From Chytridium lagenaria (lineage: Eukaryota; Chytridiomycota; Chytridiomycetes; Chytridiales; Chytridiaceae), in assembly GCA_025449115.1 (NCBI GenBank), contig JAHLKC010000133.1, forward strand, positions 51,361 to 115,360: a stretch of DNA of 64,000 bases, given 5' to 3'. This document shows, piece by piece, positions 1-11,071 of the stretch. The translations under genes were made by a program, and so were the position numbers. The notes beneath the pieces are model-generated. The model worked only from the letters and a program-made list of their open reading frames with translations, did no database searches and had not been told where the DNA came from. Every line of letters starts with the position of its first letter. Positions within the stretch are counted from its first letter, which is position 1.

Positions 1-522
1 GCTCACCATCCCGCCGCCATCTCTGCATACGACGCTGATCCAACCCACCCACCTCCTTGACCTCCCTCACCACTATTCACTTCATTGCAATTACCGTCAG
101 CTCATTGTCCATCTCGCACATCAAGGAATAGGATCTCTTTGACACCCATCCTATTTCCACATGCAGGATTGACGATGGCAAAACCCTCAATCCAGATCCT
201 ACCTTCTCATCCCTTCTATTTGTCCCCCTCTTTCTTCATCTCTATTTCATCCATCAACCCCATACCCTCTTTCGTCATTTAGTGGATGCTACTATCACTT
301 CACCACACCAATCTTCGGTCTCAGTCTTAATCTTAGCATTTCCCGCCATCACCGTTACGGCCATGCTCCTGCATTGCAGTTTCTTTCCTGTCACCTAACA
401 TTGTCAGTAAGTCGGTTTTGTTAACTATAACACTTAGGCTCCATTGGGTTCGACTCCCTAATGGAGTCATTGCAAAGATAGTTGTGCGGAAGCTTCAACC
501 GTTAGAAATAATCCCTATATAT
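1..522. other. Intergenic, no gene recognised
   Basis: Pyrimidine-rich sequence with no convincing coding region. Around 440-475 there is a strong small hairpin (CTCCATT with AATGGAG, plus GGG/CCC) whose loop reads TTCGACT, resembling a tRNA T-arm. No D-arm or anticodon arm could be placed, so it is not called as a tRNA. Confidence 0.5.
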
Positions 523-2802
523 TTATTCATATTGTTCTTCATCACTTTCACTCCCTAAGCTTCCTTCATCAGTATTCATCTCAATATTGTTTTCATCATC
601 CCCCTCATGGTGAATGAAGTCATCATCCTCTACAATCTCACTCGACAAAGGTTGACAGGAATTGATGGCAGATGATAGGGGGACATTCCGTTGGCTGCGA
701 CAGGCAACTCTCAAGTTGTCCCAATTGGCTTCAAAAAAGTCAATGTCCTCCGTATTCCAAGGCGGCGTTTTCAGCTTACGAAGAGATTCAGGATAGTCCT
801 CCCACCCAGTGAAGCTGAAAAGAGCCGTGTTCTGTAGGTCAGAGAAAGGAATTTGTTTGTAGAGATTTGCGGCAGTGTTGACTTGTTTAACGGCAAGGTT
901 TAATAAACGCAATAGCTGCTGGCGTAAGGCCTTTCGACGAATGTCCAGGTGTGTGGGTGACCTTCCTACTGTCTTACCGCCTCGTGCTGGCCTCTGATGT
1001 ACCGTCAATGCCTCCATCCATGCGCTTCGTATACGGTTGTTGATTGATAAATTGCTCAAAGCGGTTTTTGCAACTCCATCTAATGAAAAAATCAACTTTA
1101 TGAAACTATTATTATAACTCACTCGATGCTTTGACATGAAGAGGTGTCTTTGCTTTGGACATGTAGAGCATAGAAATGAATGGAATGTTCGCTTTTTCTG
1201 GTTTCATTATTAATATCTTTCGTATACAAAAAAAAAAAAACCAACCAAAATATTTCTGCGCGTCATAGAGTAATTCCTTGCCCTTTCTATAAATCCTTCG
1301 ACGCTCCTTTAAAGACACCATAACCTTCCCTTCTCGGAATTCCCGCAATTTTTGGACTGCTATAACCTGATACTTATTCTGATCCTCCTCACTCAGCATT
1401 TTCCACTCAGAGCGACATTTATCTCCTTTAAATCTGTCCACCGTTGAAGTTGTCGCGTAAGATGGATCGTCTAAGAAGGCTTCTTAAATAAAATACGTTA
1501 TTACTCCAAATATACCTTTTGCTTTTTTCTTCCAATATTCTTTCCGATACATGTTGTAACCAAGGTCTTTCTCACTACAACCCAGCAAACCAAACATTTT
1601 TTCCTTTTCTTATTAGAAGTTTACAAAAAGCATAACAACTTCGACTGCAACAAACTCATCTAAAATAATGGGAGGAACATCTGCTAATGATTCTGCTGTA
1701 CTCTGTTCTGAAGGCCCTGCATTCGAGTGATCTGCAGATTCTGTAGTCTTATGGCGCTAAAACACTAGAACTCAGCTTTAAAGAAGTTTTATCAAGTATA
1801 TAACGGATAACACGTACCTTTGTTGTTTTAGTTATATCATCTTTATCGTGATTTGTAAACCAATTCTGAGATAAAAGGTAGGGATTATGTTTTCCATATT
1901 TTTAAATTATAACACAACTACCTTTACAGTTTGTTTCGAGATATTGAGCTCCGTAGCAAGGTTGCTATGCATTAAATCGTGCTTTTGGGTCCCAGTCAAT
2001 TTAAATTTGATTCGTGCGTCCGTCAATATTTGCAGCTGATCTTGCGTGAATTTATGCCGGGGTTTCCGAGAGTAAGACGCTTGAATCTATTATAATAGCA
2101 TAGCATTAGTTTGTGAGTCTTCCGTAATTTTCACCTCATCCTTTTCTGGAACATTTTTTTGGGCAGCTTCTTTGGAAGCGGATGGCGGTACTGGCCCAGA
2201 ATGCGACAAAGGGGTGGGTATAGAGGCAGGAGCAGAACAAGGAAAAGATTGGCCTGGAAAGGAGCAGCTCCAATTTTACTGGATAGACGGTCTGTGTGGG
2301 ATCTTTGGGGAATGACCTCCGGAGGGGGGTTTGAAGGTAGGTTTTCTGTGTCTCGTGTCCATGAACCACTGAGGGGTTATCAAATGTATCTCTGAGATGG
2401 GAGTTTGGCGGGATCTGAGGGCTCCATATGGGGTGATGTTGGAAGCCAGAAGGAAGAAGCGAGATATTCTGCATAGGAGAAGCTGAAAACGAAGCTCCAT
2501 GGAAGGACTGATGTTGGAAGCCCGAGATTTGGGGATGTTCATAGTTCTCGTAAGCTCGAACTCTTGTTGGGTGTGCTGGGGAAAATCCATGAGATGGGGA
2601 AACCAAAGGTAGAGGTAGGATCCCATTACAAAGCTGAGGTGTAGATCTTTGATAGAATTGTTCGCTGGATGCAACAGACTGTGAAGTTGGATGTGTCTGA
2701 AAATATGGCTGTCAATGCCTGTTCATAAGCTGATACAGTTAAACTCACCATAGAGCTTGGTAGTGCCCAGCTGGGAGGCCGTTCGGACTCATTTGGATGC
2801 AT
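523..2802 (-). CDS. Homeodomain plus divergent HMG-box protein, probable KDZ-transposon passenger
   Basis: Multi-exon minus-strand gene. The chosen ATG (2802) begins MHPNESERPPSW and is followed by a GT-AG intron and a long Pro/Ser/His-rich low-complexity region (about 2700-2150). An exon near 2085-1930 encodes RKPRHKFTQDQLQIL, then NISKQTVK; after a GT-AG intron comes NWFTNHDKD (near 1870-1840). The W-F-x-N of the last segment is the homeodomain recognition-helix signature. Further downstream come NMYRKEYWKKKAKG (near 1560) and, after an intron, WKMLSEEDQNKYQ (near 1400), which matches a divergent HMG box. The C-terminus is acidic and ends at 523. Published work on KDZ elements (Iyer et al. 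2014) reports a divergent HMG protein carried by these transposons, and a KDZ transposase lies 1.7 kb upstream on the same strand. The frame in the Pro-rich part is uncertain, so at least one intron or indel there is unresolved. Function as a DNA-binding protein is inferred. Confidence 0.6.
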
Positions 2803-3126
2803 TACTTTATTCAAAAATTATTCAAAGCAAGTTGATGCGTGTCAACAAACTTGATTTCATGCCTTCACACCGTTCTCTCGCGTTGTGAGCTAAGTATGAT
2901 ATGGAAACCATCTCATGTTTGAAATGTTGGTGAACAATTGAAGCACTTTACACAAAAAGGCATTAAGGAATAAGTAGCAGGCCAATGCCCTCGGACAGGG
3001 CAAGGTAACTCACTTAAAAACGTCTTTGGTTAATTCTTCTTTCCTTTTCCTTTATTGACACGGATTAAGTAAACCATTACGTGTAATAAAACCATTGTCC
3101 TTTTATACCAAAAGTGTTGAAGTTGG

Positions 3127-3960
3127 GTGTCATTTCAATGCTTTCACGCGACGTGTCATTGTTATCTGACGCGTCTGCGTGATGCGTTTTCATATTTGTT
3201 TTGTATCGCTTATGTTTTTCCTATTTCCCGTGCTATTCCGATGACGTTCTTTGTCATGAATTTTCCTCGGAATATTCTTAATGGGTTGACTACCCATCCT
3301 TTCGTTATCTGTTTCGTTTTAGTTATATTTCTAGTTCACATGTTTTGGTCATGATACGTTTATTATTATGGAGCTTTGATTACATGTTTACCCGTTAGAT
3401 TACGGAGATTTAAGAGATGGGTAAGGGATGATGTGATCGTTTCTTTCGTTAAAAAAGATGAGGTTTTATTAGTGTAAAGGTTACTCGATTTATCGAATAA
3501 AAGAAGAACTAAGAAAAACGAAAGAGAATAATCAAAAAGTTCCTCTTACCCTATCCAGGGGCATTTGCCCGCCGTGAGTTCTTAATTTCTTCATTCTTTT
3601 ACATAAAGTGCTTCAATAAAAGGAAATACTGCATTACCTATTACTCTTCCGTAAAGCTCTGTAAACTAACGGATAAAACATATTTAATAGGCCTCCTTAC
3701 AAAATAAAGTCATGCCCCAAATAATGTACATAAAGAAAACATAAAATACACTGAAACTGATAACGGAAGAATGGCTAGTTAGCCAGTAAGGATATTCGAA
3801 GGAACATCCCATGACAAAGAACGTCCTGGGATAAGAAAGGAATAGAGGTAAAAGAACCAAGTAAATGCTGGCAGGAGCGATGAAAAATAAACATAATGAC
3901 GCGTCAATAGGATATGTACGCGACACGTCCATAAAGGTAGCAGACTTGAAAATGAACAAC
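3127..3960. repeat. Diverged inverted repeat, arms about 240 bp
   Basis: The plus strand from about 3127 to 3370 resembles the minus strand from about 3960 to 3690. The clearest shared block is GACGTTCTTTGTCATG, present on the plus strand near 3240 and on the minus strand near 3813. It is followed in both by TTCCT, CGAATAT-like and CATTC/CATCC TTTCGTTATC blocks in the same order. Both arms also carry a GACGCGTC site. The spacer is about 320 bp. It could be a MITE or foldback element, or an inverted duplication of an older repeat; no target duplication was found. Confidence 0.55.
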
Positions 3961-4082
3961 TTAAAGAGCTACACTTAAATACCCAAGCATAAGCTTATAA
4001 CTCATACCTTTATCGGTCTTGGTCTAATAAACACATTTTAATATAAATACAATAAGATTGTTTATTGTTTTGCTAAATAATA

Positions 4083-4470
4083 CGTGAATCAAACACTAAT
4101 TGCTATATGTTTAGATATGCCGATCTAACAAACAGAACTAGAAACGTTTTGTTTTCCTCTGAATTGGAGTCCATTGCCCTTGACCAAAACCACCAAGATT
4201 GTTTTGTGATTTAACGCGTGAATCAAATACAAACCACCGGATGTTTATATTGCCGATCCCAATTTACTAGCATCAACTGCTTACCGACTAGTCTTACTTA
4301 TTTTGCTCTTCACTGACAAGCAGGACTAATGACGCCTTGTTTTCCTCCGAGTCGACCGCCTTTCACCAAACAACGAAGATTTGAAAACCGTGAATCAAAC
4401 ACCACTATATTTATATATTTGTCGTCCTCCAATGTACTAGGATCAACTGCTTACCAACTACCTTCACTAC
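4083..4470. repeat. Three diverged copies of a ~130-170 bp tandem repeat
   Basis: Each copy starts with CGTGAATCAAA (4083, 4217, 4389). Each continues with an ATGTTTA/TATTTATAT block and a GCCGATC or equivalent block. The second and third copies share TACTAG.ATCAACTGCTTACC.ACTA near their ends. The array lies immediately downstream of the transposase stop codon, so it may be the subterminal part of the KDZ element. That placement is inference. Confidence 0.6.
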
Positions 4471-4478
4471 TTTAGTTT

Positions 4479-7400
4479 TTATTCATGTATCATTTGATTA
4501 CTCAATACACTTAATAGATGTTCCTTGACTTCCAATAAATGACTTTCTCTATAGTACGGAAATTCGAGGTTTTGAAAGGCACTCAGGCAATTAAAAATTC
4601 GCGTTTGAATCTTTAAGTCATACTGCCTTCGCCTTCGGATAAGCTCCAAAGAACTCTCAAGCACCTCAGATCCTGTCTTATAGACCCTTTTCACTTCAGT
4701 TTCAATCCAATCCCACTCTTCCTTCCTCTCACGAAAAAACGCTAGCATGTTCTTTTAGGTCCTCTGTGTGCAAAACTAAATCTTCAAGTGCGCGCCAGTA
4801 CTCCAATACACTGCTAGCTTCGAGATGGGCAAGCTCGTCAAATACTTCTTTTGCTGTTAGTTTGTCCGGTAGTTTTCGGGCAGATGAATTGAGTTCTTTG
4901 AAATCCGCTCTATGGTAAGGATAAACAGGAACATTTTCGTCATCGCTGCTCAGATCATTATCGTCTATAAACAAATTCAGGTCACGAATAGCCTCGTGGA
5001 CGCGAGGTTGGGTCCGCGTGGTATCAAAGTCGTTGTAAAGGTCAAGGTAGTGTTTGAAGTTTGCCTGGTGCTTCTTAACCTTTCGCTTAAGTTTCGAGGT
5101 AATCGTTGTTCCTATTAATTGTATAATAAAAATAAAAAATATGATTAATATAAAATATGCTAGGAAGCTTTACCTGAACGTCCTCTTCTCAGATTTCGCT
5201 CAATACTTCGAATTTGTGAAGCTTCCTGGTCCAGTTTTAATCTTAAAAGGTACTTGCTGTCATGTTCGCTGTCTTTAACCTTGTAGATGGTGTACGCGCG
5301 CTTCCTGCTATCTCGATTATTTTTGATCGTGTCAAGATATCCCTTCCCAGATTGATAAATTTCGTCTTGCACGTGGGCTTCATTTAAATCTGCCAGCTTC
5401 CTGAGTGCCTTGTTCAGACTTTTCTGTATTAAAGAAGGAATTCTAAAATTAATATTATTAGTAGATATATCTAATATGTCATCAAACCTTTTAACTTTGA
5501 AGGAGTCATTTTTTTCAAGTGAAATTGCTATACTAAGCTGTCGATTGCCTACAGTTTGTCGATGTGTGCTACCAATGACAGGAGCAAGGGCAGACCAGAC
5601 TCTTTCTGAACCTTCTCCGTCAAAGCTTCCTACCCCCATGCAAGCTTGCGCAGAAAATCGTGACTGACAGCCTTTGTCGTGGCAATACGCGTGAAGTTTT
5701 GGGACCATTAAAATATAGGGCGGCTCTTGGCCATGCTTCAATAAGTGCGGGTGCAACTTGCAGCCAACATCGTAGAAAAACGCAAGTTTTCGGTTTGGGA
5801 ATCTCGCATGGAAATGTTGGATTGCATTCACGGCGTACATTAGCTTTTCACCCTTATCCACGTCTTTAATGGTTAAAGTCATCATTATTTTGCAGCCTTA
5901 CCGTAAACGACATCAGAAACCTCATGACGACAAAATGTTGCAAATATTGCTGACACATCAGTCTGTGTAGAACCTTTGGAGCTTGGAGACCCAGCAAGAA
6001 AAGAAGCCGAACATTGCGGTGGCAATGCCACATTTGTTTCTATATCTTGATAAGACATATTTGATTCCTATTTTTTCATTTTAAATTGTAGCCACATAAT
6101 ATGATATCTTAAAATACCTTAAAATACTGCTTTGCAACATCAGGAACCCCATAGTCTCCTCCGCCCCCGCGAGCTTTAGATACCTTCTTAGCTGAGAAGT
6201 ACGCGTCACCTGTCTTTCCGCAAAGCCTTTTAAAACACAATAATTGCAAAATAATATAATACCCTAAATAAAAGTCCTTTGCTGTGGCGGTCACCTTCAC
6301 ATGGGCAACGTGATCTTCCATGCCCTAGCCTTGACACGATAGATTTTGTAACCCGCCCATGCCATACCATTTGGCGAAGAATTGTGCACTCTCGTATGGC
6401 TATCAAAAATTCGCGATACAGTGGATCCTTTGGTTCCGAGCTTTCCAAAGTCATCGTAAAAGGTTGATGAAAAGATTGCGTCAAAGGACTTTCCGAGAAC
6501 ACGTCGATCACGCTCAGCACTGAGCATAAGGACTAAACAAAATCCTGGGGCTAGAGCTCGTGTTATAACAACCATGAAAGCTATGAGACAAAATACCTGG
6601 CTTAATTGACGACGAAGGCATAATACCATTTTTTAAAAGTAGCAATGGTACTCTAAATCCTTCAATACAATTGCGGACACGAGTAGTTTTCAATCCTCGC
6701 GGTCCAAGAACACGTACTATGAAAGTTGAACCTTGCTCTTGAGACGTGAAACATACTGAGCAGCTGCAACTGATTTCGCTTGGAAGAGCTTTTGGACACT
6801 GACAATCATTTTCGTGTGCTGGTGCATGCTTGTGGTTGATGTAGTGTGGGAGAAAAGCCTCAATCATCTCATATCGGAGAGATTCAAACTTCTTAATGTC
6901 CGCTTTCTGTTCCTCAGCGTACTCTATTCCTGTATCCCAACCTCTATTGTACCGATTTTGGACGGATTCAAAGTCCAAAAAGTCAACCGCTGTAGGCAAG
7001 TCTATCGCAATGCCTTCTTCTCCAACGTCATCCTGAAAGTATTCCAGATCTTGTCGTGAAACCGATGGACCCAAAGTAAGTTTGTCGTCATCATGGCCAG
7101 GATAGCCACTGCCTCCATCACTATCAGCGTTCTCTTGACCCCTGCCTTCCATCTGCTGCTGTTCTTCTCTTTCCTTCCGCTGGCGCATAGCACTCAACCT
7201 TGCTCTTTCTGTTGGGACTGTCCTTATAATGTCTGGATCTGGAAAGAAGTCTTTTCGATGGTTTTGGGGCTCATCTTCAATGATGGGGGTTCGATTCTCT
7301 AACACCCCATTAATGTTTGCAGAAATGCCTTCATCAAGAGCATCAGATCCAAGTCCATGGCGACGTCGCTTGCCCATTACTGTGGGATTTACAATTATGA

Positions 7401-7485
7401 CGAGATTGTTAAGGACAGAAGATTGCTGATCGTTGTAGGATGATAACACGTGGATGTTTGATGTAGCAAATGATGATGTTTCCAT
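4479..7485 (-). CDS. KDZ-family transposase (Kyakuja-Dileera-Zisupton)
   Basis: Minus-strand multi-exon gene with ATG at 7485. The N-terminal exon carries a basic/acidic lead and then a cysteine cluster near 6830-6740 (DCQCPK followed by CSCSVC), as in the CxC zinc module of KDZ transposases. Later exons read CRHEVSDVVYG (near 5930), AFFYDVGCKLHPHLLKHG (near 5790) and GEGSERVWSALAPVIG (near 5590). These match the RNase H-fold core and the E-R-x-W block of the family. An intron (GTAAAG...AATAG) near 5170-5112 leads to a coiled C-terminal region. The last ~85 residues are in another frame from about 4740: the minus strand has six T where five would keep the frame. The gene may therefore be inactive, or the base an assembly error. 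It cuts and moves DNA, probably its own element; terminal inverted repeats were not identified. Confidence 0.8.
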
Positions 7486-8116
7486 TAGAATGATGTTTAT
7501 AAACTCGGTAATAAATAAATGGGGTTACGGATACTTTATTTAGAGACATTTAATGAGGGAGAATAATAGACGCGAAATAATAAAGCAAATGATCAAACAA
7601 CTCAAGAAACAGCGAATTCAGCTAGAAGTCAATTAAGGTGAAGTGGGAATTGGAAGGAAGAAGGAACCGAAAATCCCACACCGCCATCAGGATTGTAAGT
7701 TAAATAATAATTTTACAATTCGAGTCACGTCACTCGATAGATGACGGCGTCGCTGGAGACTTCGCTCAGATTTTGCTGCCGGGTTGCCTATCAATTTTCA
7801 TTTTCTATTTTTCTTTTATTTTTTTTTCGCCTGCGGCGCTCCTCCTTCTCTTCTCCTTGTAGAGAATTCGACAAGTTTTTTAAAATCTAAACCCGTTCGA
7901 ATCCCCCCATTAGCAGGATGGGATGCAGACATTTTCGTTAATTTTTTTTGCACTCTTTGCAACCTTCTGGACGGGCACTGGGTGGACTCTAGAGGGTGTC
8001 TGATCAAAAAGACGTCTTCAGCATTGCTTATTAATTGCTGTCAGGTGTGGCAAATTCAGTTTTATTTACGCCCAAATTCCTTATTGCGGCAGTCTTGGCG
8101 CAGCTTCCAATCAACA
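7486..8116. other. Intergenic, no gene recognised
   Basis: Divergent spacer between the minus-strand transposase and the plus-strand cysteine-rich gene copy. It holds A- and T-rich runs and no conserved protein signal. The reading frame that opens at 7784 upstream of the chosen start is low-complexity and is treated as untranslated leader. Confidence 0.5.
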
Positions 8117-10616
8117 ATGGCAGATGATGGCCATAGACGGGCACCCCATTGGAATAGTTTGAGCGTACTCCTTGACGACGATGGTATTGCTGCAGAGGAA
8201 CCCACGGTGCCGAAAGCATCTGCAACAGGAAAGCATTTGGATCATATAAGCAAGTGCGCCACGGAGCCTCGCTTGACCGTTCCAACAACTGCTACTGTCG
8301 GTTTTAATAACCCTTATACCTCGTCGTTGCTTCCAGTTTTGGGTGATCATGAGAGTCAGGCAGAGAGTGGTTCGACAAAGAAAGCTTTACGAGAAGTGGC
8401 TGCACAACATGATCACAGTTCCTCAGCTTTGCAAGATTCACACCTGTTAACCATTGAGACTCAAGCAAATTCTTTCAAGCCTGGACCTGAAAGAGCTCAG
8501 AATGTCTCGGCTACCAGTCCTTTTGATGCAGTACTTCTTCAATCTTATAGCGATGCATCGACTAATGCTGTTGCGCCAGGTTTGAGAAATGACCCATTTG
8601 CCGGCTTCATGGGTGGAGAAGGAAGCGCCAACTCTAGCGTCTTCAATGACGTTATTTCTACAGGGTCTAATGAAACGAATACGACAAGTTCGAGTCGTGT
8701 TTCTTTCGACCATGATCTACTGGATACAGCCTTTTCGTCAATGGGTTTAGCTCCGCTTAAACAAATCCCATCCGATAGCTATACAACCGTTCCTCCCCAG
8801 GCTCTTAACAACGAGTTATCACCACAACAGACCCCTTACGCTTCACCAGTCACTTCCATTGCTACACCTCCTTCCACATCATCATTTTCCGTATTGAACA
8901 CACCACTCTATTCCGAAGCACCTACTCCCTACCACGCATTCGAAAACGATGACCCCAACGCCGACGACGGTTCCGACTTTGACGATTCCGCACCTGCTAC
9001 AATCAATCGCAAACCCCGTAAGATTCCAGCCTCAAAGAGACCCATCTCACGTTCCAGCAATGAGCAAGAATGTCGATGCATTACCTGTGACACGTGGCTT
9101 GCCACTCTGTTTCTATATGGCGCCTCGGCTGCGTTGGAGATGCCGCATGTAATTGAGGTTCAGTGTATGGCGTGTGCGGCTTCTGGGGGGATGTGGAGGT
9201 CAGGAAGGGGAGACGGATGAGAGGAGGCTTTCAAGGGACGATAGAGATGACGTGTCAGATTTGTTCAAACTTGAAGGGGTTTGGGGTCGTGAGGGTGGAT
9301 GAGGAAGGAGAGTGTAATGGGATGGGCAGACAGGCGCAGCAGAAGAACGCTCTAAAGCCAAACCTGATTTTGGGATTGAGGTTATCTGCGACAAGTGTTT
9401 CACTGATTTTAGTGAGTATTCTCTTCCTTTTCCCTCTTAATTTTTGTCTTTCACTTCTTTGCAAGCGCTTTTTCCCTGAGATTAACGCGACTTTTCATAG
9501 AATTCTGCTCAAAAATGCGGCGGTGGAGGCGTTTGGCGATCAGGAAGGTGGAGACCCAAAGAACTTTTCCTGCAAGGCCGCAAAACATGTCGACTACCCC
9601 ACGTTCGCCCTGGCAACCCAACTCAATTCCGCTATGTGACGTACAGAATTCCAATTCTCGGCGCACCCGTGAGCGATCGTTACGGAGGCTACATTCCAAA
9701 GTGCGAACCCGGTTTCCTTGAAGCGGTTACAACAACACCCATGGAGAATATTCCCTATACCGACCTCCCAATCTCTGAAGCTCTGGACCGTATCGCCTCA
9801 GACGTGTCACTCTTTTGGAGTGCCGCCTCCCTCAATGCAGTTGCTGACGCTTTGACGATGCAAAAGGCCAGTTTTGCTGAGACTTGGCCGATGGTTGTTG
9901 CAACAGAACAAGAATTCATGCGTCAACTCCAATTCTTTGTTAAAGGTCAATTCAACCCTGATTTTAACCTTGAAGAGCTTCGCGGGAAAAGGGTTCGAAG
10001 ACTTTTGTGTCTTGGGTTCTTTCCGAATCCGAAGGCAAAAAAGAAGAAAAGTAAAACGGGCGATATGGCGGAAGTATTGCTGCTATTTCCGAGCCGTCAC
10101 GGAGGGGTCGACCACTCTGCGCATGTGACGGCTGAGGAGCCCGAATATTTGATTGGTGGAGTCATAGTGTTCAATGGATCATTGAAGATCGAAACGTGTG
10201 TTTAAGGTTCGCGGCTGGAATAGGTCAGTTTGGGATACATCCAAACTCTATGATGCCGACCGTCATCCTTGCCACCTTTTTACAATTGCGCCAAGATTAT
10301 TGCAACTAGTGGGTTGGATGTGCCGTTGCATATTTGGGGATTTGCGGTATGGGGGAGAGGGAGAGATCGCACGCGTAAAAGTCTTCTTGCGGATGCGTTA
10401 AGGTCGGGGTCGAAAGATATTGAGACTTATGCGGAATTGGTGGGAATTCCCGAGGCGGACTTGAGGAGGACTTGAAGGATTATCTCATTCCGATGGAGAT
10501 GTTGAATGATAGAGATATTTTCATGAATGGGGGGACGCGTTGAACGGCGTGACGAATAAGCTGGAGAATTACACTAAGAATGGGCCAGCAAGCGTTTATG
10601 TCGCCATAGTTTTTTA
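8117..10616 (+). pseudogene. Decayed paralogue of the cysteine-rich protein at 16354-19087
   Basis: Translation from ATG 8117 (MADDGHRRAPHWNSLS) aligns along its whole length with the intact copy at 16354-19087. Shared blocks are an early W...LLDDDG segment, NADDGSDFDDSAP (near 8955), CITCDTWLATLFLYG (near 9080), EMTCQICS (near 9250), GIEVICDKCFTDF (near 9385), an intron with acceptor at about 9500, FCSKCGGGG, and later NFNLEELRGKRVRR and GFAVWGRGRDRTRKS. The blocks fall in different frames: breaks occur near 9200, 9355, 9515 (one extra A in AAAAA), 10160 and 10300, and an in-frame TAG follows QLRQDYCN. At least five disruptions, including one stop, make a genuine pseudogene more likely than assembly noise alone. 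Its function is unknown. Confidence 0.7.
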
Positions 10617-11071
10617 AAAATCTTTTTCTTTCCTGTTTATGTGAGTTTCTTGCATCGACTTTTTTTTCCATCATCCACCGTTCCTTTTTAGCGCTTCAGC
10701 ATACCAATTCCATTTTTCATTATCTCTATCAACAGAGATTTTGCGCGTTTATCGTAAATGATAGCTTACCATATTTTTTGCCGGTCATCAATAGGGTTTT
10801 AAGCTTCAATTTTCGTTATACATTTTAGAGATTTATAAAATAGTTACCATAAAGAGAGATCCAGCAATAATATCTGAATTAAATAAACTCTTAGCACATC
10901 ATGTATATTTTCTTCAGTCAAACTTGAACGAAGCCGGATATCCCACAAGTTGGCAATTCGGAGATCTACAACATTTGTAAGGTTTTTGACAAGGCATGCA
11001 GACTTCGACTTCACAACTTCCATCGACTCCACACCGGCGCCCGAGGCCATCAACCTCAATTTACCGCAAAA
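10617..11071. other. Intergenic, no gene recognised
   Basis: Spacer between the decayed cysteine-rich copy and the IQCH-like gene. No conserved protein or RNA signal was seen; it presumably contains the IQCH promoter. Confidence 0.4.

Larger units (their letters stand above)
2803..4478. other. Repeat-bearing intergenic region between HD-HMG gene and transposase
   Basis: AT-rich DNA with no gene-like coding region. It contains a diverged inverted repeat (about 3127-3370 against 3690-3960) and three copies of a short repeat (4083-4470), annotated separately. The two short open frames seen here, one on each strand, are translations of the two arms of the inverted repeat and are not taken as genes. 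Confidence 0.6.

Noticed and set aside
439..475. Possible tRNA T-arm and acceptor stem
   Set aside because: The hairpin is real, but no D-arm, anticodon arm or cloverleaf spacing could be found.
7885..7925. GTTCGAATCC motif resembling a tRNA B box
   Set aside because: No A box or cloverleaf upstream; isolated match in an intergenic region.
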